NCBI GenBank assembly: GCA_030641245.1
Contig: DAOWHU010000090.1
Location: forward strand, 1 to 9,739
Length of the DNA: 9,739 bases
Reading direction: 5' to 3'
DNA from: a bacterium
GTDB taxonomy: Bacteria > Patescibacteriota > Minisyncoccia > Moranbacterales > DUUL01
Under the pieces are notes generated by a model, which saw nothing but the letters and a program-made list of their open reading frames with translations, searched no databases and was not told the DNA's origin. Shown piece by piece: positions 1 to 7,000 of this stretch (position 1 is its first letter; each line of letters opens with the position of its first letter). Position numbers and translations under genes: made by a program.

Positions 1-17
1 AATTTTAAAAACTTGAA

Positions 18-281
18 ATGAATTTAGAGATTAAAATCGAAGATCAAAACATTTTGCTTATGCTGAAAAAAGGCGATGAAATAGCGGATAAAATAGAATG
101 GAAGGATAAAAATGATTTGTCCTTGTCATTATTAAAAAACCTTGATAAACTTTTAAATAGGAATAAAATAAATGCAATGGATTTAAAGAAATCCGATGTA
201 GATATAGTTAGTGCAGGTTTCAGCACTAGGGGGATAACGGCAACTGTTTCAAAAACAGTCAATTATTGCTTGACAAAATAA
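18..281 (+). CDS. Small protein, possibly a short TsaB-like (RNase H-fold) protein
   Basis: This 87-aa acidic/lysine-rich protein starts at ATG 18 and ends at TAA 279-281. It has no signal peptide or membrane segment. The order of elements is a beta-rich start (about residues 1-28), a helix holding LLKNLDKLLNRNKI (38-51), then a strand-turn segment DIVSAGFSTRGITATVSKTV (62-81). This loosely matches the N-terminal part of TsaB, the partner of TsaD in making the t6A modification of tRNA. There a 'LLPLIDKLLKK..L' helix is followed by 'I.V..GPGSFTGLR'. The glycine-rich GPGSFTGLR signature is degraded (AGFSTRGIT) and the C-terminal half of TsaB (usually over 200 aa in total) is absent. It may be a reduced or non-functional relative, or unrelated. 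No Shine-Dalgarno sequence precedes the start, and little upstream sequence is visible. The TsaB link is a low-confidence inference from pattern. Confidence 0.55.
   Translation: MNLEIKIEDQNILLMLKKGDEIADKIEWKDKNDLSLSLLKNLDKLLNRNKINAMDLKKSDVDIVSAGFSTRGITATVSKTVNYCLTK
243..259 (+). other. Short hairpin inside the end of the 87-aa gene
   Basis: ACTGTTT (243-249) and AAACAGT (253-259) are perfect reverse complements. A second 7-bp inverted repeat, GACAAAA (272-278) with TTTTGTC (284-290), straddles the stop codon. Neither is followed by a clean T-run, so they are weak candidates for an mRNA 3' end structure rather than clear terminators. Confidence 0.35.
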
Positions 282-298
282 TTTTTTGTCTGTAAAGT
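270..298 (+). promoter_or_regulatory. Candidate sigma70-type promoter upstream of rpoB
   Basis: A perfect -35 TTGACA (270-275) lies 17 bp before TAAAGT (293-298), which matches 4 of 6 bases of TATAAT. It overlaps the last codons of the 87-aa gene (CLTK-stop), so part of the match is constrained by coding. If used, transcription would start near 305 and give rpoB a leader of about 520 nt containing all the hairpins listed below. This is inferred from consensus only. AT-rich DNA gives frequent chance -10 matches, but the intact TTGACA with ideal spacing is less common. Confidence 0.4.
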
Positions 299-370
299 AG
301 AGGTATATCATTATTTTGACCGCCCAGGGTTGAGAAAAACCTAGGTTTTGGTTATTTTTTGGTCTAAGAA

Positions 371-530
371 GGGACTGCTTCTAAACCCCAATTTTCGTTT
401 AAATTTATAAATTTTGGCTGCAACTTGTTTCGTAAAGTTCGCAAATACATCATATTTACTAATTTTTCTTAACTGCATTCCGCTTAAAATTTATAAATTT
501 GGTTCGAAAAGCGAGTTTAGAAACAATCCC
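371..530. repeat. MITE-like element with long imperfect inverted arms
   Basis: The outer ends GGGACTGCTTCTAAAC (371-386) and GTTTAGAAACAATCCC (515-530) are reverse complements at 14 of 16 positions. With identical spacing, the arms continue through a TTTTCG match offset by one base, then an exact 15-bp match: AAATTTATAAATTTT (401-415) pairs with 486-500. A looser TGCA-containing stretch follows (about 416-424 with about 463-480). The centre can form a further small hairpin (GTAAA 432-436 with TTTAC 455-459). No gene fits inside. The ends look like the terminal inverted repeats of a miniature transposable element, but no convincing target-site duplication flanks it (363-370 differs from 531-538). 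A structured rpoB leader is the main alternative. Confidence 0.6.
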
Positions 531-544
531 AAAAAAGGAAGTTA

Positions 545-584
545 TTCTTGAATAAAATTTTGCTCCCAGAAGAGTATTCAAGAA
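545..584. repeat. 10-bp perfect inverted repeat (hairpin)
   Basis: TTCTTGAATA (545-554) and TATTCAAGAA (575-584) are exact reverse complements around a 20-nt loop. No T-run follows on the + strand. It could be a leader hairpin or a protein-binding site; nothing in the sequence decides between these. Confidence 0.5.
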
Positions 585-660
585 AAATTTCGATAAAGGT
601 TTCATTTTTGAAAGAATAAGGCCGATGAACATAAATTTTTAAATATAGAGTGATAGTATC

Positions 661-688
661 AAAATCAATTTAGCGTTGATTTTCTTTT
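661..688 (+). terminator. Weak terminator-like hairpin
   Basis: AAAATCAA (661-668) pairs with TTGATTTT (676-683) around the loop TTTAGCG and runs into a T-rich stretch (TTTTCTTTT). The stem is almost entirely A-T, so its strength as a terminator is doubtful. If the promoter at 270-298 is used, this would act as an attenuator-like element in the rpoB leader. Confidence 0.3.
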
Positions 689-776
689 GGTTTGAGTTTG
701 TTGCAAGAATATCTTCAAAAATTTCCCGACCAATTTTTAGAATATTTAAGGGGTAGTCCCACTAACTAGGAACTTG

Positions 777-808
777 TTTTCAAATGTCTTTTTAAAAAAA
801 TTTGAAAA
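777..808 (+). promoter_or_regulatory. Hairpin 18 nt before the rpoB start
   Basis: TTTTCAAAT (777-785) and ATTTGAAAA (800-808) form a 9-bp perfect stem with a 14-nt AT-only-like loop, ending 18 nt before the ATG at 827. No Shine-Dalgarno motif lies between the hairpin and the start (the sequence is GTCACTAATAAAAAAT). Its position suggests a role in rpoB translation or mRNA stability, but an AT-rich palindrome could also arise by chance. Confidence 0.4.
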
Positions 809-826
809 TAGTCACTAATAAAAAAT

Positions 827-3800
827 ATGCCAGAATCTAAAAAGCTTACTGTTAAAAAAAGTTTTAGTCAGCATTCCAGTCTTTCTAAAAGAAAATTTTT
901 TCAAAAAACTTCAATGGTGTCTTTGCCGAATTTGATTGATCCTCAAAAAACTTCTTATGACTGGTTTTTGAAAAAAGGTCTTAAAGAAGCTCTTGATGAA
1001 ATTTCTCCACTAACTGATTTCACCAACAAGGAGATGGAATTGACTTTTGGCGAGTATTATTTAGATGAACCGAAATACGATGAAATCACCGCTAAAGATA
1101 AAAATGTTTCTTTTGACGCTCCCTTGAGAGTCAAAGTTTCTTTACTTTTCAAAAAGACCGGCGAAGTTCGAGAACAAGAAATCTTTTTGACTGATTTTCC
1201 CCTAATGACAGAACGGGGAACTTTTATTATCAATGGAATCGAGAGGGTGGTTATTTCTCAGATAATTAGAAGCCCAGGAGTATTCTTTACAATGAATTAC
1301 CAAAAGGGTAAAAAATTATTTGGGGCTAAAATTATTCCTAATAAAGGAGCTTGGTTCGAACTTGAAACTGATTATAATAATGTTATTTGGGTCAAGATTG
1401 ACCGAAGGCGAAAAATTCCAATTACTTCTTTGCTGAAGATTTTTGGTCTAGAAACTGAAGATAAAATTATTGAAGAATTCAAAGACGTTGATAATCAAGA
1501 GGACTCTTACATTAGAGGGACTTTGGATAAAGATATTACCAAAACAGTTGGGGAGGCTTACAAGGAAGTTTACAAAAGACTTCGACCAGGAGATTTAGCT
1601 ACCCAAGAGAATGCCAAGCAGATTATCGACGGAATGTTTTTTGGCTTTGATCGTTACGATTTAAGTCAGGTGGGACGATATCGAATGAACGCTCGTTTGG
1701 GAATGAACAAAAGTGAAGAGAAAGAAGAAGATCGAATCTTGACCAAAGAGGAATTAATAGCGATTGTTAAAGAAATCATTAATTTAAATAATGACCCAAA
1801 CGCTCAACCAGACGATATTGATCATTTAGGGTCTCGACGAATTCGAGGTGTAGGGGAATTGGTTCAAAATCGAGTTCGAGTTGGTTTGGCTCGAATGGTT
1901 CGAAATATTAGAGATCGAATGAGTACTTCTGATAGTGCTACTGTGATGCCTGGTCAACTTATCAATCCTCGACCAGCCGCAACTGTTATTAAAGAATTTT
2001 TTGCTTCGTCTCAACTTTCTCAATTTATGGATCAAATAAATCCATTGGCAGAATTAGAACATAAGCGAAGAATCAGTGCGATGGGTCCGGGAGGGCTAGC
2101 TCGAGAGAGAGCCGGTTTTGAGGTTCGAGATGTTCATTCTTCTCATTATGGAAGAATTTGCCCTGTTCAAACTCCAGAAGGTCCGAATATTGGATTAGTT
2201 GGTCATTTGGCAGTTTACGCTAAAATTAATAAATATGGATTTCTAGAAACTCCTTATCGGCCAGTAGTCAAAACAATCGCCATCGATGAAAGTCGAGATG
2301 AATGGCTTGGGCGAATTTTGAAAGAAGATATTAAAACTGCTACTGGAAAGGTTTTATTCAAAAAAGGTGATTCAATTAAAAGTGATGATATTAAAGAGCT
2401 TGGAAAATCTGCGAAAAAAGAGATTAAAGTTCATTCTTTTATTAAAAGCGATGTTAAATATTTTAATGCCCTAGAGGAAGAGCGATATAGAATTGTTCAT
2501 GCCGGGATTAACGTGGATGAATTTGATAATATTTTTGAAAAAGAAGTTGATATTCGATTTGGAGGAGAACCTCATTCTTGTAATCTTAGTGAGGTTGATT
2601 ACGCCGATGTTTCTGCCAAGCAATTTATTTCAGTTGCAACTGGATTGATTCCTTTCTTGGAACATGATGATGCCAATCGGGCTTTGATGGGTTCAAATAT
2701 GCAACGACAAGCAGTTTCTTGTATTCAACCCCAAGCTCCATTAGTAGGAACTGGCCTAGAAGATAAAGCGGCCGCTGATTCTGGGCAAGTAATTTTGGCC
2801 AAGGAAGCGGGAGTGGTAGTCGAAGTAGACGCTGACCACGTTACTGTTAAATACAAAGAAGGTTCTAAGACCAAAAAACATGATTATATATTACAAAATT
2901 TTGTAAAGTCCAACGGTTATACTTGTATGAATCAAATTCCTCGAGTAACACGGGGGCAAGAAGTCAAAGTTGACGATCTTCTGGCGGATGGAGCTTCTAC
3001 CGAAAATGGTGAAATTGCTTTAGGGCAAAATATTTTAACAGCTTTAATGTCTTGGGAGGGCTATAACTTTGAAGATGCGATTATCATCTCTAAGAGATTA
3101 TTAAAAACTGATAACTATAGTTCAATTCACGTTGAAGATTTCAAGATTGACGTTCGTGACACTAAACTTGGTCCGGAAATTGTAACTCGAGATATTCCAA
3201 ATATTAGTGAAGATCGACTTAAAAATTTAGATGAAACTGGAATTATTCGAATTGGAGCTGAGGTTGGCTCAGGCGATATTCTAGTTGGTAAAGTTACTTT
3301 AAAAGGAGAAGGTGATCTGACCGCCGAGGAAAGATTGTTGAGAGCGGTGTTTGGAGAAAAAGCACGAGATGTTAAAGATACTTCTCTATATTTACCGCAT
3401 GGAGAGAGCGGAAAAGTAGTTGATATTAAAATTTTCTCTAGAGAACAAGGCGATAAATTATCGGCTGGTGTAATTCAACAAATTCAAATTTCAATTGCTC
3501 AATTAAGAAAGATTTCCGTTGGAGATAAGTTGGCTGGGCGACATGGTAATAAGGGAGTTATTTCTCGAATTGCCAATGAAGAAGATATGCCTTTTTTACC
3601 AGACGGAACTGCAATCGATTTAATTTTGACTCCATTGGGAGTTCCTTCTCGTATGAATCTAGGACAAATTTTGGAAATTCATTTGGGATGGGCGGCTTCT
3701 GTTTTAGGATATAAAGCAGCTACTCCTTCTTTAAGCGGAGTTACAAAAGATCAAATCAAAGCTGAATTGAAGAAGGCCGGTTTGCCAGAAGATGGAAAAA

Positions 3801-4216
3801 TGCAACTGGTGAATGGTAAAACAGGAGAGCTTTTCAATGAAAGAACTACTGTTGGCTATATGTATATCTTGAAGCTTAATCATTTAGTAGAAGACAAGCT
3901 TCATATGCGATCAATCGGTCCTTACTCTTTGATTACTCAGCAACCTTTAGGAGGTAAGGCGCAGTTTGGTGGACAAAGATTTGGTGAAATGGAAGTTTGG
4001 GCGTTGGAAGGTCATGGAGCGGCTAATGTTCTTCAGGAAATGTTGACTATCAAATCTGATGATGTACTTGGTAGATCTAATGCTTACGAATCTATTATTA
4101 AAGGAGAGCGGATTAATTCTCCAAATATTCCGGCTGCTTTTCATGTTTTGGTTAACGAGTTGAAAGCTTTGGCTTTAGATGTCAATCTTTTCAAGAAAAC
4201 TGGAATAAGAAAATAA
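827..4216 (+). CDS. rpoB: DNA-directed RNA polymerase subunit beta
   Basis: RpoB forms half of the polymerase catalytic cleft and binds nascent RNA and rifamycins. The protein is 1129 aa, shorter than the 1342 aa of E. coli and lacking its large insertions. Recognisable blocks in order are: PNLIDPQKTSYDWFLKKGL near the N-terminus; GTFIINGIERVVISQIIRSPG (about 130-150); the rifampicin region SQLSQFMDQINPLAELEHKR (395-414), with D402, H412, R415 and S417 conserved; RAGFEVRDVHSSHYGRICPV; the active-centre segment GDKLAGRHGNKGVISRI (899-915) with Lys901 and Lys909; and the C-terminal clamp contact GGKAQFGGQRFGEMEVWALE. The start at 827 is chosen because the N-terminal SF..R...S..NLID block begins shortly after it. 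No ribosome binding site is visible. Stop TAA is followed after 45 bp by rpoC, so the two are co-transcribed. Arg is mostly CGA and Ile mostly ATT. Confidence 0.98.
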   Translation: MPESKKLTVKKSFSQHSSLSKRKFFQKTSMVSLPNLIDPQKTSYDWFLKKGLKEALDEISPLTDFTNKEMELTFGEYYLDEPKYDEITAKDKNVSFDAPLRVKVSLLFKKTGEVREQEIFLTDFPLMTERGTFIINGIERVVISQIIRSPGVFFTMNYQKGKKLFGAKIIPNKGAWFELETDYNNVIWVKIDRRRKIPITSLLKIFGLETEDKIIEEFKDVDNQEDSYIRGTLDKDITKTVGEAYKEVYKRLRPGDLATQENAKQIIDGMFFGFDRYDLSQVGRYRMNARLGMNKSEEKEEDRILTKEELIAIVKEIINLNNDPNAQPDDIDHLGSRRIRGVGELVQNRVRVGLARMVRNIRDRMSTSDSATVMPGQLINPRPAATVIKEFFASSQLSQFMDQINPLAELEHKRRISAMGPGGLARERAGFEVRDVHSSHYGRICPVQTPEGPNIGLVGHLAVYAKINKYGFLETPYRPVVKTIAIDESRDEWLGRILKEDIKTATGKVLFKKGDSIKSDDIKELGKSAKKEIKVHSFIKSDVKYFNALEEERYRIVHAGINVDEFDNIFEKEVDIRFGGEPHSCNLSEVDYADVSAKQFISVATGLIPFLEHDDANRALMGSNMQRQAVSCIQPQAPLVGTGLEDKAAADSGQVILAKEAGVVVEVDADHVTVKYKEGSKTKKHDYILQNFVKSNGYTCMNQIPRVTRGQEVKVDDLLADGASTENGEIALGQNILTALMSWEGYNFEDAIIISKRLLKTDNYSSIHVEDFKIDVRDTKLGPEIVTRDIPNISEDRLKNLDETGIIRIGAEVGSGDILVGKVTLKGEGDLTAEERLLRAVFGEKARDVKDTSLYLPHGESGKVVDIKIFSREQGDKLSAGVIQQIQISIAQLRKISVGDKLAGRHGNKGVISRIANEEDMPFLPDGTAIDLILTPLGVPSRMNLGQILEIHLGWAASVLGYKAATPSLSGVTKDQIKAELKKAGLPEDGKMQLVNGKTGELFNERTTVGYMYILKLNHLVEDKLHMRSIGPYSLITQQPLGGKAQFGGQRFGEMEVWALEGHGAANVLQEMLTIKSDDVLGRSNAYESIIKGERINSPNIPAAFHVLVNELKALALDVNLFKKTGIRK

Positions 4217-4261
4217 TTGGTAATTAAGTAGTTAACCTTTATATCTTTAAATTCAAAATCG

Positions 4262-6985
4262 ATGGCTGACAATAAAATAACAAAAATTTCCGATTTTAAT
4301 GTAGTCCAGCTTAAGCTGGCTTCACCTGAAACTATCTTAGGATGGTCTAGCGGAGAAGTAACTCGACCAGAGACAATCAATTACCGAACTCAGAAATATG
4401 AAAAAGACGGATTGTTTTGTGAAAAAATCTTTGGTCCTTCCAAAGATTGGGAATGTTATTGTGGAAAGTATAAAAAAATTCGATATAAAGGAATCATTTG
4501 TGATAAGTGCGGAGTGGAAGTCACCCGATCGATTGTTCGAAGAGAACGAATGGGTCATATTCAATTAGCCACCCCAGTTTCTCACATTTGGTTTTTGAAA
4601 GGTTTGCCATCAAAAATTGGCTTAGCTTTGGATTTGTCCTCTCAAGTTTTAGAAAGAGTTGTCTATTTTGCGGGCTATATTATCACTGCCATCGATGAAG
4701 AAGCCCGACAAGAAGCGATAGACGATTTAACAGCTGATTGCAAGAAACAGTTGAAAATGACTAAAGGTAAGGAAGGCAAAGCTGATTTAAAGAAAATTTT
4801 TAAACAAGCTGAGACTGAATTAAAAAATATTCACGTGAGACAAGTTTTGACTGAAATTGAATATTATGATTTTTCTCGAAAGTTTGGACAGGTTTTTGAA
4901 GCCTCTATTGGAGCGGAAGCGATTGAGAAACTATTGGCGATGATTGATTTAGAAAAAGAAATCAAAATTCTTGAAAAAGATGTTGATAAGAAAACCGCCG
5001 TTGAAAAGAAAAAGATCATTAAAAGATTGCGGTTATTTAAAGGTCTTAATTTAGCTAAGCTAAAACCGAGTTGGATGATGCTTAAGGTTATTCCGATTAT
5101 TCCTCCCGATATTCGACCGATGGTACAATTGGACGGGGGAAGATTTGCGACTTCCGATTTAAATGATCTTTATCGAAGAATTATCAATCGGAACAATCGT
5201 TTGAAGAAATTGATTAGTTTGGGAGCACCAGAAGTTATTCAAAGAAATGAAAAGCGAATGTTGCAAGAAGCGGTGGATGCTTTGTTGGACAACAGTACTC
5301 GAAGAAATCAAACTCGAGTGACTGCTTCTACTGGACAAAATCGAGCCTTGAAATCCGTGGCTGATATGCTTAAGGGCAAGCAAGGTCGTTTTCGACAAAA
5401 TTTACTTGGTAAACGAGTAGATTATTCGGGACGAAGCGTAATCGTTATTGGTCCAAATTTAGAGTTGGATGAGTGTGGTTTGCCTAAAAAAATGGCTTTA
5501 GAATTATTCAAGCCTTTTATTATCAATAAATTGATTGATAATGAGTATGCTCATAATGTTCGAATTGCTGGACGAATGGTAGACGATGAAACTGAGGAAG
5601 CTTACGAAATGTTGGAAAAAATTATTGATCATCAATTCGTGTTATTGAATCGAGCACCAACTTTGCATCGATTATCTATTCAAGCTTTTAGACCAAAATT
5701 GATTGAAGGTAAAGCGATTCAAGTTCACCCATTAGTTTGTGCGGCTTTTAATGCTGACTTTGATGGAGACCAAATGGCGGTGCATGTACCGTTGACCGAA
5801 AAAGCACGAAAAGAATGCGAGGAAATTATGCTTTCTAGCCGAAACTTATTAAAACCATCCAGTGGTGATCCGATCGTAAATCCTTCTCAGGATATTGTTT
5901 TGGGTATTTATTACCTAACTCAGATTAAAGAGGGGTTGAAAGGGGAGAACCGATATTTTTCTTCAATCGAAGAAGTCATCAGAGCTTATCAAGCTGAAAT
6001 TATTGACCTGAGAGCCAAGATTCTTTTATATTCTGAAGATGGAGAGAAGAAAGAAACTTCAGCTGGACAGGCTATTTTGAATGATATTTTGCCAGAAGAA
6101 ATGCGATATATAAATAAGACTATGGATAAAAATGGTCTAAAAGATTTAATTGCACAGTCTTTATTGTTAAAAGGTAAGAAATCTACTGTAAACTTTTTGA
6201 ATCGATTGAAAGAATTAGGCTTCAAATATGTTACTAAATCTGGGATCAGTTTGGGAATGGATGATATTGTTATTCCAGAAGCCAAAGATGCCTTGATCGA
6301 AGAAGCCGAAAAGTTAGTTAAAGATGTCAATAATCAATATGAAGAAGGATTATTGACCGATGAGGAAAGAAAATCTAAAGTAATTGAAATTTGGAATGAT
6401 ACTAAAAATAAGATTGCCGAAGAGGTCAAGAAAGTGATTGATCCAGAAAGTTCAATTGCTTCAATGATTACTTCTAAAGCTCGAGGATCTGAATCAGTGG
6501 TAGTTCAAATGGCTGGTATGAAAGGTTTAGTAGCCGGTCCAACTGGTGAAACAATTGAATTGCCAGTGAAAGGTTCTTTGAAGGGCGGTTTCGGAGTATT
6601 AGAATATTTCATTTCTACGCATGGAGCTCGAAAAGGTATGGCTGATACAGCTTTGAGAACGGCGACTGCGGGATATTTGACTCGACGATTAGCCGATGTT
6701 GCTCAAGATGTAATTGTCAGAGAAGAAGACTGCGGTGACAAGACTGGAACTTTTATGTATGCCGAGGATGCTGAGAACATTGGTCAAAGCTTCGCTTCTC
6801 GAATTGTGGGTAGGGTTCTGGTAGAGAGGGTATTAAATCCTAAAAATGAGGAAGTGATAGCCAAAAAGAGAGAGCTAATTAGTCACGATCAAGCCAAGGA
6901 AATTGAAGCTACTGGAGTCGATAAAATCAAAATTAGAAGTTTGATTACTTGTAAGGCTCAACGAAGAGTTTGCCAAAAATTCTAG
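4262..6985 (+). CDS. rpoC: RNA polymerase subunit beta', N-terminal 907 codons (frame stopped by TAG)
   Basis: Beta' carries the catalytic magnesium site. This part has the clamp zinc ribbon (Cys65, Cys67, Cys80, Cys83), the rudder/lid and switch region around LLGKRVDYSGRSVIVIGP, the invariant NADFDGD (497-503) with metal-binding Asp499, Asp501 and Asp503, and the bridge helix (about 786-817; GARKGMADTALRTATAGYLT). The second zinc site begins with Cys824, Cys897 and Cys904. Its fourth Cys (position 907) is Phe (TTC), and the next codon is TAG. The fragment lacks the trigger loop and C-terminus, so it cannot work alone. Reading on in the same frame restores the rest of RpoC without gaps (total 1196 codons, normal for a beta' without insertions). 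It is therefore best read as one gene spanning 4262-7852 with a damaged patch, probably a sequence error. There is no Shine-Dalgarno before ATG 4262. Confidence 0.95.
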   Translation: MADNKITKISDFNVVQLKLASPETILGWSSGEVTRPETINYRTQKYEKDGLFCEKIFGPSKDWECYCGKYKKIRYKGIICDKCGVEVTRSIVRRERMGHIQLATPVSHIWFLKGLPSKIGLALDLSSQVLERVVYFAGYIITAIDEEARQEAIDDLTADCKKQLKMTKGKEGKADLKKIFKQAETELKNIHVRQVLTEIEYYDFSRKFGQVFEASIGAEAIEKLLAMIDLEKEIKILEKDVDKKTAVEKKKIIKRLRLFKGLNLAKLKPSWMMLKVIPIIPPDIRPMVQLDGGRFATSDLNDLYRRIINRNNRLKKLISLGAPEVIQRNEKRMLQEAVDALLDNSTRRNQTRVTASTGQNRALKSVADMLKGKQGRFRQNLLGKRVDYSGRSVIVIGPNLELDECGLPKKMALELFKPFIINKLIDNEYAHNVRIAGRMVDDETEEAYEMLEKIIDHQFVLLNRAPTLHRLSIQAFRPKLIEGKAIQVHPLVCAAFNADFDGDQMAVHVPLTEKARKECEEIMLSSRNLLKPSSGDPIVNPSQDIVLGIYYLTQIKEGLKGENRYFSSIEEVIRAYQAEIIDLRAKILLYSEDGEKKETSAGQAILNDILPEEMRYINKTMDKNGLKDLIAQSLLLKGKKSTVNFLNRLKELGFKYVTKSGISLGMDDIVIPEAKDALIEEAEKLVKDVNNQYEEGLLTDEERKSKVIEIWNDTKNKIAEEVKKVIDPESSIASMITSKARGSESVVVQMAGMKGLVAGPTGETIELPVKGSLKGGFGVLEYFISTHGARKGMADTALRTATAGYLTRRLADVAQDVIVREEDCGDKTGTFMYAEDAENIGQSFASRIVGRVLVERVLNPKNEEVIAKKRELISHDQAKEIEATGVDKIKIRSLITCKAQRRVCQKF

Positions 6986-7000
6986 GGGCTAGATTTGTGA
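6980..7000 (+). other. Damaged patch in rpoC: lost zinc Cys and two in-frame stops
   Basis: In the rpoC frame the codons read TTC TAG GGG CTA GAT TTG TGA. The family at this place reads C-Y-G-x-D-L-(G/A)-R. Three single-base changes, each between G and T (6981 T to G, 6985 G to T, 6998 T to G), would give C-Y-G-L-D-L-G-R and join the two halves. The residues before (TCKAQRRVCQK) and after (RNNLVELGEAVG) are normal, with no inserted or deleted residue. Confidence 0.85.

Larger units (their letters stand above)
282..826. other. 545-bp non-coding, hairpin-rich region upstream of rpoB
   Basis: No credible reading frame is seen on either strand. The region contains a 14-bp palindrome (336-349), a 160-bp long-inverted-repeat element (371-530), a 10-bp hairpin (545-584), an 8-bp hairpin AAAATCAA/TTGATTTT (661-668 with 676-683) followed by TTTT-C-TTTT-like sequence, and a 9-bp hairpin next to the rpoB start (777-808). 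A near-duplicate, TAGTCCCACTAA (754-765) and TAGTCACTAA (809-818), brackets the last hairpin. The ribosomal protein genes rplJ and rplL, which precede rpoB in most bacteria, are not immediately upstream. Confidence 0.7.

Noticed and set aside
336..349. Palindrome AAAACCTAGGTTTT as a terminator of the 87-aa gene
   Set aside because: The usable stem is only about 5 bp, mostly A-T, and the T-run (355-360) is separated from it, so it is too weak to call.
282..826. CRISPR array, tRNA or small-RNA gene in the rpoB upstream gap
   Set aside because: There are no regularly spaced repeats and no cloverleaf or T-loop consensus; only unlinked inverted repeats are seen.
5989..6330. Minus-strand reading frames inside rpoB, rpoC and the downstream operon (longest 113 aa)
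   Set aside because: They lie opposite strongly conserved coding sequence, show no recognisable domains and arise from the codon bias of the + strand genes.
6983..7000. Genetic-code change (TGA read as glycine, as in some Absconditabacteria and Gracilibacteria, and TAG as an amino acid)
   Set aside because: TGA does fall where glycine is common, but no other in-frame TGA occurs in the 1129 codons of rpoB or the rest of rpoC. TAG is used as a real stop at 9121-9123. The adjacent Cys-to-Phe change would also remain unexplained.
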